The position numbers were made by a program, and so were the translations under genes. The notes below the pieces were generated by a model, which saw only the letters and a list, made by a program, of their open reading frames with translations, did not search any database and was not told where the DNA came from. This document shows positions 25,681-32,481 of a stretch of 64,000 nucleotides of DNA, one piece after another. The number at the start of each line of letters is the position of its first letter. The stretch's first letter is position 1. The DNA is from Spirochaetota bacterium (lineage in GTDB: Bacteria > Spirochaetota > UBA4802 > JAFGJZ01), in contig JAQIBV010000058.1 of NCBI GenBank assembly GCA_027858855.1, forward strand, positions 1-64,000. Reading direction: 5' to 3'.

Positions 25681-25708
25681 ATATTCGGTATATATTGAAA
25701 ATAGTTTA
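25681..25708 (-). promoter_or_regulatory. Sigma-28 (FliA)-type promoter of the flgG operon
   Basis: Minus-strand TAAA (25705-25708), 15-base spacer, then ACCGAATAT (25681-25689). This follows the FliA pattern TAAA-N15-CCGATA closely and lies about 40 bases before flgG. Confidence 0.6.
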
Positions 25709-25798
25709 GAAAAAAGAATTATGTCGCTATCAAAAAAGTATTGAAAAAATCATCAAAGACTTTCCTCTGTACTTATCAATTATTTAACGGATGTATCT

Positions 25799-26572
25799 AT
25801 GCTGGCAAAACGAATAATTCCCTGTCTTGATGTAAAAGATGGCCGTGTTGTAAAAGGGGTCAACTTTGTTAATCTCATCGATGCGGGAGATCCTGTCGAA
25901 AATGGGGCTTTTTACGACTCTGAAGGTGCCGATGAACTCGTATTTCTTGATATTACTGCGTCATCAGATAAAAGAGCAATCATACTTGAAATGGTCAAGA
26001 AGGTTGCAGAAACAGTACACATACCTTTTTGTGTTGGCGGCGGAGTCCGTACAATTGAAGATGTAAGACTGCTGCTGGAAAATGGCGCCGATAAAGTCTC
26101 AATTAACAGTGCGGCTATAAAGAATCCAGAACTAATTCATGAGGCATCACGACGTTTTGGTTCGCAATGCATTGTAGTTGCTATCGACGCAAAAAGAAAC
26201 AGTGAGGGTGGCTGGACTGTATATCTGGACGGTGGCCGTACTGCAACAGAGCTGGATGCAGTCGAATGGGGTAAACAGGTTCAGTCTCTTGGGGCAGGAG
26301 AGATATTATTAACAAGTATGGATCGCGATGGCACAAAAAAAGGATATGATCTGGAATTAACGGAAATTTTTTCGACCTTATTGACAATACCGGTAATCGC
26401 TTCTGGCGGAGTCGGCACTCTTAAGCATTTATATGAAGGTTTCTCAAAAGGAAAAGCCGATGCAGTGCTCGCAGCTTCAATTTTTCATTTTCGCGAGATA
26501 TCAATACACGAAGCCAAGCAGTATCTGCAAAAGAAAGGATTGCCCATTCGAATGATTACAACACAACAATAA
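25799..26572 (+). CDS. hisF: Imidazole glycerol phosphate synthase cyclase subunit HisF
   Basis: 257 residues, a complete TIM barrel of the HisA/HisF family. Both catalytic aspartates are visible: Asp11 in [15 protein letters not shown] and the second near residue 130 in VVAIDAKR. Phosphate loops CVGGGVRT and ASGGVGT are intact, and [14 protein letters not shown] is HisF-specific. It makes IGP and AICAR using ammonia from HisH in histidine synthesis. It stands alone with no other his genes near and only a weak ribosome site (ACGGA). Its 3' end overlaps the convergent gene by 17 bases. Confidence 0.95.
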   Translation: MLAKRIIPCLDVKDGRVVKGVNFVNLIDAGDPVENGAFYDSEGADELVFLDITASSDKRAIILEMVKKVAETVHIPFCVGGGVRTIEDVRLLLENGADKVSINSAAIKNPELIHEASRRFGSQCIVVAIDAKRNSEGGWTVYLDGGRTATELDAVEWGKQVQSLGAGEILLTSMDRDGTKKGYDLELTEIFSTLLTIPVIASGGVGTLKHLYEGFSKGKADAVLAASIFHFREISIHEAKQYLQKKGLPIRMITTQQ

Positions 26573-27623
26573 CCACAAAAAGAATCAGGAGTACAATTGC
26601 AGTTACAAGTCCCACAATTACTGGAATGCCAATTCCATTTTTTTCACTATCATCAACATTCATTACAACAGACGCCGGATCCAGAGCAATCTTAATACTT
26701 GACTCCTCTTCAATAATTTTTGCGACAATTCCTTTTGCAATCAGAGCAAAAATCTTATAGCCGACACCGTCTACATACTCCACCGACTTTACCCGTGCAG
26801 GAATGGCAGATATCTTCTTACTCGTGCTGTCATAGGCATTAAAAGCCTTAGCGATTTCGATAACCTGTGGTGTATTTTCAACCATGGAAACCATAATCTT
26901 ATCGCCCTCAACTATATTTGATATGTACTTGCCCTTTATTGGCGAAAGTACAATCGTACTGGTGATCACAAGTCGAACTCCATCCTGCCCAGCTACGGGA
27001 CCACTTGAAGCTGAAGACGAATCTTCTGGAGTTTCCTCTTCACTGTCTTTTCGGGAATTAAGTTTGCCGCTGATCTTATTACTTGTTAAAGAGTCAAGTT
27101 CAAGCTGTAGAGACGAAAGATTCTGTATTTCAGCCGAGACTTCAATTCGCTTAAGCTCGGTAGATTCCTGCATAAAGCGCTGGATCATATGAACAATCTG
27201 TGTCATATCACCCTTGCTTAAGTACCTGGCAAAATCTTTACCCAGCGAATAGGAAAAACCTTTTTTGAATTTTTCTGAAAAATCGGAATTGATCCGGGAA
27301 GCTGCAGAGGATGTTCGGGAGTTCAGTATCTCCTTTTCAAGTGTCTTCCAGTCATTTTTAATTACAAGAGACTGAAGTTGATAATCAGGAGAGACAACAA
27401 AAACCGTGTGATCAACCCGTGCATAATCAATATTAAAAAAGATTATAAAAGCGCCATACAGAGACGACGAGCTGAATGCACCTTTAACCGCAACCAGGTC
27501 AAAATAGGAGTTGGAAACCATTCGTTTCGCTTTATCCTGATCGTTTCCTGTAAAATGGAGCGCTATATCATATCTTTTTTGCTGATCTGAAAGTGAATTA
27601 ATTGCGCTGTCTAAGTTTTCCAA
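26556..27623 (-). CDS. Tail-anchored protein of unknown function
   Basis: 355 residues with no recognised domain. No N-terminal signal; a single hydrophobic segment at the extreme C-terminus (about 330-355, rich in I, V, L) would anchor it with the bulk in the cytoplasm. The first 110 residues have alternating hydrophobic strands ([33 protein letters not shown]); a Ser/Glu-rich linker (about 190-215) separates a beta-rich second half with repeated [16 protein letters not shown]-like strands. It follows a receiver-domain gene by 13 bases, so the two are probably one operon and may be partners. It overlaps hisF tail to tail. Confidence 0.65.
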   Translation of the reverse strand: MENLDSAINSLSDQQKRYDIALHFTGNDQDKAKRMVSNSYFDLVAVKGAFSSSSLYGAFIIFFNIDYARVDHTVFVVSPDYQLQSLVIKNDWKTLEKEILNSRTSSAASRINSDFSEKFKKGFSYSLGKDFARYLSKGDMTQIVHMIQRFMQESTELKRIEVSAEIQNLSSLQLELDSLTSNKISGKLNSRKDSEEETPEDSSSASSGPVAGQDGVRLVITSTIVLSPIKGKYISNIVEGDKIMVSMVENTPQVIEIAKAFNAYDSTSKKISAIPARVKSVEYVDGVGYKIFALIAKGIVAKIIEEESSIKIALDPASVVMNVDDSEKNGIGIPVIVGLVTAIVLLILFVVIVVL

Positions 27624-27636
27624 CTGAACCTCAGAA

Positions 27637-28080
27637 TTATTTAATTTTATCGGTAAGCATTTTTATTCTTTCAAGAAGCAGAATCCTTTTGATTGGTTTA
27701 AGAATAAAATCGGCCGCCCCCATACCAAGCAAGTCCTGAAGAACACCTTTAGTAGTTTCATTACTAATGAAAGCAACCTTAGCATTGTAACTCTTCTCTT
27801 TAAGGCTATACAAAAAAGCATAACCATCAAGACGTGGCATATCAAGATCGGTAGTAATAATATCCACCTCGGATCCGATACGTTTCATAATATCAACACC
27901 ATCCTGACCATCTTTACCCGAAGCTATGATGTCGTACCCCTCCGACTCAAGAATCTGGATAATCTGCTTTCGTATGAAATCATGCGGCTCAATTACAACC
28001 ACTTTATATGGTATTCCGTTAGGTTTGATACCATCCGGAGATTTAGTATTGACTGAAGGGAAATCATGTTTACTTTTCAT
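27637..28080 (-). CDS. Single-domain response regulator (CheY-like)
   Basis: About 147 residues: a polar 27-residue N-terminal extension and one receiver domain. The phosphoacceptor is in IITTDLDMPRLDG, the switch residue is in FISNETT and the conserved Lys is in ILKPIK. The first acidic pocket is unusual: VVVIEPHDF, with E and a displaced D instead of the normal DD, which may weaken metal binding. The ATG at 28080 has AGGAG at good spacing; one at 28086 is too close to it. Its operon partner is the downstream tail-anchored protein. No adjacent kinase. Confidence 0.88.
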   Translation of the reverse strand: MKSKHDFPSVNTKSPDGIKPNGIPYKVVVIEPHDFIRKQIIQILESEGYDIIASGKDGQDGVDIMKRIGSEVDIITTDLDMPRLDGYAFLYSLKEKSYNAKVAFISNETTKGVLQDLLGMGAADFILKPIKRILLLERIKMLTDKIK

Positions 28081-28483
28081 GCTCATCTCTCCTTTTTTAT
28101 AAGGGATGGAAATTTCAAAAAATTCATTAATGTGTATAAAATCAAAACAATGTCTATAATACCAACAAACAAAATGATTAAGTAATAATTATGGTTGGAT
28201 AGAGATACTATTAGCTTCTAAATCATAATAAACTAATCTATCGATACATCGAAAAAAAATGGAAAATTGTCAACCTAATTATTCAGCTTTATTTTTTAAA
28301 AGTCGAGGTTTTTAACCTTGGAAAAATTCAAATCGCAATAAGCCCAGATGTGCTAAATTTTGGAAATTAGTAGAGGTGATATAGCTTCAATGCCGAATTT
28401 ATAAATTCCTTCAAATTTTTTAGTTTATATGTTTTAATTTTACTCATTTTAGCTAAAAGACTATCGTCCCATTAACTATTGTT

Positions 28484-28570
28484 CTACTTCTCGACGGTTT
28501 TCTCCTCCATTTCCCAGTATAATCCAGTCAATTCACGGTTTACCGAAACCGCAACCTGCAATTTCAAAAA
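28484..28570 (-). pseudogene. Fragment of a DUF1016/YhcG-type nuclease-family gene
   Basis: A minus-strand frame ending at TAG (28484-28486) reads LQVAVSVNRELTGLYWEMEE then KTVEK. The DUF1016 N-terminal domain has the pattern VNxELxxLYWxIGxxIxEK, so this appears to be a truncated relic. No start codon or further domain is visible. Identified by memory of the family pattern over about 25 residues only. Confidence 0.45.
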
Positions 28571-28571
28571 A

Positions 28572-28590
28572 AAGTGGCTAACAATCCACA
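28572..28590 (+). repeat. 19-bp direct repeat, left copy
   Basis: AAGTGGCTAACAATCCACA, identical to 29114-29132. It contains a small inverted repeat GTGG-N8-CCAC. Confidence 0.8.
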
Positions 28591-28622
28591 CAATTCGGTT
28601 TTTTTGAAAAAAATTTAACCAA

Positions 28623-28650
28623 TTTTACAAAATTCACGTCTTCATATAAT
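28623..28650 (+). promoter_or_regulatory. Promoter of the tandem-RHH gene
   Basis: A perfect TATAAT (28645-28650) lies 26 bases before the start codon, with TTTTAC 16 bases upstream of it as -35. It lies inside the repeat-bracketed unit. Confidence 0.5.
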
Positions 28651-28676
28651 AGAAATCTGTAAAACGGAGGCTTAAA

Positions 28677-29123
28677 ATGAGTAATGCAGACATTCGAACA
28701 ACAGTTGATGTAAATCTTAAGTGGTTGGCAGTTATTGAGGACTACGCATTAAGAAAAAACATGACCATTTCGGACGTTATGAACATTGTTTTGGACAAGC
28801 ATATGCAAAAACTGGCTAACAATCCAAAACGGAACGCTCATGCAATGAAATATCAGGAAAGAGGAACAGAATATGTATCCAAACACATAAGATTAACACA
28901 CATAACATACTGTCGTCTTAAAGATATAATGATCCTGTTCCGTTATACTTTATCTTATCTACTATCCTTAGCCATAGAGTTTTTTGATGAGTATGTCGGT
29001 GTCGGTCAAAAAGATGTTTTCCGTCCCGGTATTCACAGTGTTATTGTCAGTCACCTATCTGATCCAAAATACTTTTCGAACTACTGGGGGCTCCCGCCAG
29101 CCGAGCATCTTCCAAGTGGCTAA
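28677..29123 (+). CDS. Orphan protein with two ribbon-helix-helix-like units
   Basis: 148 residues, strongly basic in the first half. Residues 4-45 (IRTTVDVNLKWLAVIEDYAL, then KNMTISDVMNIVLDKHM) fit a ribbon-helix-helix fold: a strand, helix A, a turn and helix B. Residues 67-110 (HIRLTHITYCRLKDIMILFR, then YTLSYLLSLAIEFFDEY) repeat that layout, so it may bind DNA as a pseudo-dimer. The rest has no recognised fold. GGAGG precedes the ATG. The coding sequence contains a 14-base copy of the flanking repeat, and the right 19-base copy spans the stop codon. A transferred or cassette-like gene is plausible. Confidence 0.6.
   Translation: MSNADIRTTVDVNLKWLAVIEDYALRKNMTISDVMNIVLDKHMQKLANNPKRNAHAMKYQERGTEYVSKHIRLTHITYCRLKDIMILFRYTLSYLLSLAIEFFDEYVGVGQKDVFRPGIHSVIVSHLSDPKYFSNYWGLPPAEHLPSG
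28813..28826 (+). repeat. Internal partial copy of the flanking repeat
   Basis: TGGCTAACAATCCA, the 14-base core of the 19-base repeats, inside the RHH gene where it encodes part of KLANNPK. Confidence 0.75.
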
Positions 29124-29132
29124 CAATCCACA
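29114..29132 (+). repeat. 19-bp direct repeat, right copy
   Basis: AAGTGGCTAACAATCCACA, identical to the left copy 542 bases away. The TAA stop of the RHH gene (29121-29123) lies inside it. Confidence 0.8.
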
Positions 29133-29148
29133 AAAATCACCCTCGTTT

Positions 29149-30177
29149 CTATAAATCAAAGGAAACATACTGAGGGAGTGTTAAAGAAACACCAACTTTC
29201 TTTGCAACAGACCTATAATCTTCACTTGCAAATATCTTAAGCAATCTCATGTATAACTCCATATTCAAATCAGTATCACGTCGCGACTGATCGGGGAAAA
29301 GAAGATCAACAGAACCATTCGTTTCAGAAATAACTACAGCAGCACGTTCTGCCTGTTTAAGAATCTTCTTTTTTTGAGCAAAATAATCAGAAATAAGAGC
29401 CACAAGATCCTTATCAACCCGAGCCACTGCTCTTAAAAATTGCCGATTACCAATAACAGATGCAAACATTTCAGGACTCTTTTTTTCTGCATAAACAAGA
29501 TATGTCAGCATAAAATAGCGAAAATATAACGCTGCAGAAAGATCAGGAACCAGATCCTCATAATAGTTAACAAGACCTTCACCAAAATTATTCTGAACAT
29601 AAAGCGGAAACATATCCAGAACCACTCGCGAACCACGGACATAGGCATTCATCTCATCAATCAATCCATAAACTCCGGATCGTTGCGAAACTAACGCCGG
29701 ATCATCCGTGTCGACATAAACCTTATAATAAATCGAGCGTAACTCAACAGGTACAAGATCTTTTATCTCCCTTGTCATAAATACTGAAGTCTGCTTCACC
29801 AGAATACCGGCGCCCCCACCCGTGTAATAACAGAAGTAATCCCCGGTTGGTATCCGACCATAACGACGCATTACCTCTTTTAGTGAGTATATCTCGCTAA
29901 AATAATGAGTACTCTCATGAACAGCCAGGGAAACTGATAACAAAAACTCGTAACGAGACTCACACTTAAGGAAGGTACCAAAGGAGTTCCCGCGTACATT
30001 TTTGCCATTAAAAGTATATTGTTTTTCAGAGGTCATAAGCGCCAAAGAATAACTGTCTGGGCTGTACTTTTGCAGAAGAAGAAGGGCACTCTGCTGTGGG
30101 TTTTCGATCCGTGAAGAGAGCCTGAGCGGAAGGACAACCACGGTAAGAACTAGCAGCAGTTTAATTGCAGTTTTCAC
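29149..30177 (-). CDS. Secreted putative zinc metalloprotein with HExxH motif
   Basis: 342 residues. A signal peptide (about 1-22) is followed by a region with SLAVHESTHYFSE near residue 88, a complete HExxH zinc-protease core. A downstream Glu ligand could be in FGEGLVNYYEDL or IDEMNAYVRG but is not certain. I do not recognise a named peptidase family. It starts at GTG, with GGGGG upstream, overlapping the stop of the TPR gene before it by four bases, so the two are coupled. Probably a periplasmic or exported peptidase or peptidase-fold protein. Confidence 0.6.
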   Translation of the reverse strand: MKTAIKLLLVLTVVVLPLRLSSRIENPQQSALLLLQKYSPDSYSLALMTSEKQYTFNGKNVRGNSFGTFLKCESRYEFLLSVSLAVHESTHYFSEIYSLKEVMRRYGRIPTGDYFCYYTGGGAGILVKQTSVFMTREIKDLVPVELRSIYYKVYVDTDDPALVSQRSGVYGLIDEMNAYVRGSRVVLDMFPLYVQNNFGEGLVNYYEDLVPDLSAALYFRYFMLTYLVYAEKKSPEMFASVIGNRQFLRAVARVDKDLVALISDYFAQKKKILKQAERAAVVISETNGSVDLLFPDQSRRDTDLNMELYMRLLKIFASEDYRSVAKKVGVSLTLPQYVSFDL

Positions 30178-30947
30178 ATGCGTCCCCCAATCAATGCAGC
30201 AGCCTCTGTATCACGCCCAAGATGTTTCAATACACGAATAACACCATTGAACAGATCGGTATCTGAAGAGGAAATTTGCAATCCATCTCTATAATGTGAC
30301 AATGCGCTTTCCAGCATGGCACGCCTCTGATTGTCGGTCATCCCGGCCGCCTCCTCTTCACAACTACGTCCCATGTAATAGTAATAGAGATGACCGGCTT
30401 TGTGACCCGGTATTAAACTAAGAACTCTTCGAGCCTTGCGATAATCCCGCATTTCGAATAGAGTAGCTCCATAATAGAGCGGCACATTTTTCATAGTGCG
30501 AAACTGTTCAGGGCGGTAATGGTTCATTATTAATATCAGATCCTGATACATCCGCTCACGAAACAGTGCAGGTATAAAGAGCGTTAAAATATCTTCATCA
30601 GAGGCGTTATATTCCAGAGATTCGAGGGCCGGAATGAATGCCCTATGGGGATCACCCTGTAAAAAATAGTATTTTGCCATAAGGCGTCTGATCTCACTCC
30701 GATCAGGATATACACGTGAAAGATTGCGTGTAAGATCCAAGAAATCTTCCCAATCCTTCTGCTGGAACAAAACCTTCGCCTGATTATGATAATCATCGAA
30801 TTCGCCCTCTTGTACTACCAGATAATAGAAGCGAAGATAATTTGTATAAAGAAAGTCGCTCTTCACAAAAGAGACAACCGTAATAACCAGCGCTGCAAAC
30901 AGCAAAAAAACCGCTAATTTCCCTTTCAGGCTACTTTTCTTTCTCAT
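30174..30947 (-). CDS. Membrane-anchored TPR-like protein
   Basis: About 257 residues. It has one N-terminal membrane helix (about 8-28) followed by helical repeats of TPR character: WEDFLDLTRNLSRVYPDRSE, IRRLMAKYYFLQGDPHRAF and the segment ending YYYYMGRSCEEEA. The periplasmic repeat domain probably scaffolds a partner, most simply the coupled HExxH protein. The ATG at 30947 is chosen for its GGAAGGT ribosome site; an ATG at 30977 has none. Confidence 0.7.
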   Translation of the reverse strand: MRKKSSLKGKLAVFLLFAALVITVVSFVKSDFLYTNYLRFYYLVVQEGEFDDYHNQAKVLFQQKDWEDFLDLTRNLSRVYPDRSEIRRLMAKYYFLQGDPHRAFIPALESLEYNASDEDILTLFIPALFRERMYQDLILIMNHYRPEQFRTMKNVPLYYGATLFEMRDYRKARRVLSLIPGHKAGHLYYYYMGRSCEEEAAGMTDNQRRAMLESALSHYRDGLQISSSDTDLFNGVIRVLKHLGRDTEAAALIGGRM

Positions 30948-31174
30948 CTTACCTTCCAGTATGATTTTATACTTCATGTTTAAAAAAAGTCAATTAAATT
31001 CATATGCGAACTGTTTCTGAAAGGCAATCAGTTTTTTTAAAGAATTTTTATTGCAAATTTTGTTGTTGAATATTCATCTTGGCGATAATATCAAAAATGC
31101 ATAAAAAATTCCATTTTGATGAAAAAAATTTTCAAATTTTGTTAAAAAATACGTCTATAATTAAGGAAGGATAG

Positions 31175-31774
31175 ATGAAACGATCACACTTCATATCAGT
31201 AACTGCACTCATTTTGTTACTTATTATTTCGGTACCGCTTTATTCGATTACCGGAAAAGAAGCTCTTTCAAAATTCAGAGCACGCATGTACTCAATTGGA
31301 TCAATGCGCGGCATAATATCACTCTCAAGTGAAGGTGGCATGTTAACCGGTACATTCAGCTTTAAATCACCCGGCAAAATACATGTACAATTCGACAACG
31401 GCAAGACAATTGTCTCTAATGGCCGTAAGCTTTGGGTCTACAACCCCGAAAGCGGCATCTGCGGCGTACAGGATCTTGGTAGCGGCGGAAGCGGAGGTAT
31501 TGCATCAATTGTTGACGGCTACACAGCCATGGCTCGCACCAGTGGTAGCGGAGCAGTTATTAAGCTTACAGGCAGCGGCTACTATGACGACATAACAATC
31601 GTTACAGATGGCTCGTACCTTTTCAGAAGCGCAACCTTCAACAACAGCTCGGGTGGTGGTTTCAGTGTTACCCTTTCCGGAGTTCAGGTAAATCTGGGTC
31701 TGCCTGGTGGAATGTTCGACTACAGTGTACCGGCAAACGCACAGCTAGTTAATAATCCGCTTAATATCCAGTAA
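31175..31774 (+). CDS. LolA-like outer-membrane lipoprotein carrier
   Basis: 199 residues. A signal peptide (about 1-24) precedes a LolA fold: FRARMYSIGSMRGIISLSSE, GTFSFKSPGKIHVQFDNG, KTIVSNGRKLWVYNPES and later SVTLSGVQVNLGLPGGMFDY. The pattern K-P-G-K then I-V-S-D/N-G-x-x-L-W-V-Y is typical of LolA, the periplasmic chaperone ferrying lipoproteins to the outer membrane. A Gly/Ser-rich insert (GSGGSGGIAS) is unusual. AAGGAAGG precedes the ATG. It is followed with a one-base overlap by a probable outer-membrane protein. Confidence 0.85.
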   Translation: MKRSHFISVTALILLLIISVPLYSITGKEALSKFRARMYSIGSMRGIISLSSEGGMLTGTFSFKSPGKIHVQFDNGKTIVSNGRKLWVYNPESGICGVQDLGSGGSGGIASIVDGYTAMARTSGSGAVIKLTGSGYYDDITIVTDGSYLFRSATFNNSSGGGFSVTLSGVQVNLGLPGGMFDYSVPANAQLVNNPLNIQ

Positions 31775-32481
31775 TGAGATCCACAATTTTCATTATGTTC
31801 GCGACCGTTTTATTGGCTGGATTCTCTCTTTATGCGCAGGATGACAGCACCTGGGACGACACCCCTTACACAGAGGAAGAACTCCCGGAACCGACATCAG
31901 TTCCCACCGATGAACCAGCCAAAAGAACGGTACCGGATAGTAAACCAGTTAGCCCCAAGACCTACTCTGCAGAAGACCGTGCGACCCGTTACTACACATA
32001 TGCAGGTGGCACAATCTCTTCAGGATTCAATTCTGTCTCCTACACAGGGTGGAGTGGTGAACGACACACCACCATCGAAGAGAGTGGTTTCTACGCCCAA
32101 CCATCGCTATGCCTTATCATCATAGCCCCTCCATTAATGGGACAGTTAAACACCGGTTTTGCGTTTAACTTCAACGATTCCGAACTAACATCAATCCACC
32201 ATCTAAAAGCCGATGCACGCATAAAATACATGTATAGCAAAAACCTCCCCATTACCCTTACAGGCGGGGCGGGGTTTTATACAGAGCTTCCACCTGCCAC
32301 TAAAACATATGATGGCGGCGGAGTTCTACTGGCTCTGGGTTTTCTCTATCCTCTCTCATCCGAATGGTCACTTCTGTTAGATTTTGACCTTGGTTACGGA
32401 TATTTCGGGAAAGGTACAGAGGGGAGGAAGCTGACATATGGAATTACATTCGGCGCAGTCATCAAGGCGGGAAACCTGTAA
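31774..32481 (+). CDS. Probable outer-membrane beta-barrel protein
   Basis: 235 residues. It has a signal peptide (about 1-21), an acidic Pro/Thr/Glu-rich spacer (22-70), then alternating amphipathic strands with aromatic ends (MGQLNTGFAFNFND, ITLTGGAGFYTEL, WSLLLDFDLGYGYFG and a final YGITFGAVIKAGNL). The layout suggests a small beta barrel of about eight strands, perhaps OmpW/OmpA-barrel like; no family is certain. The ATG overlaps the LolA-like stop. The next gene, comEC, begins inside its last 44 bases. Confidence 0.6.
   Translation: MRSTIFIMFATVLLAGFSLYAQDDSTWDDTPYTEEELPEPTSVPTDEPAKRTVPDSKPVSPKTYSAEDRATRYYTYAGGTISSGFNSVSYTGWSGERHTTIEESGFYAQPSLCLIIIAPPLMGQLNTGFAFNFNDSELTSIHHLKADARIKYMYSKNLPITLTGGAGFYTELPPATKTYDGGGVLLALGFLYPLSSEWSLLLDFDLGYGYFGKGTEGRKLTYGITFGAVIKAGNL

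Larger units (their letters stand above)
28081..28676. other. Long spacer with gene debris and repeats
   Basis: 596 bases without an intact gene. It holds a 26-codon minus-strand frame (28367-28447) whose LKNLKEFINSALKLY resembles the start of GNAT acyltransferases, a clearer DUF1016-like fragment (28484-28570), a CGGTTT/AAACCG hairpin near 28533-28549, one copy of the 19-base repeat (28572-28590) and a promoter for the next gene (28623-28650). Confidence 0.55.

Noticed and set aside
28572-29132. Integron gene cassette with attC sites
   Set aside because: The repeat resembles an attC simple site (GGCTAAC, followed by AA) and the unit size fits a cassette, but no partner GTTRRRY-type site was found within 150 bases of either copy, and no integrase is in the window.
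31156-31161. TATAAT as promoter of the LolA-like gene
   Set aside because: It would start transcription at or inside the ribosome site and lacks a -35 at proper spacing.
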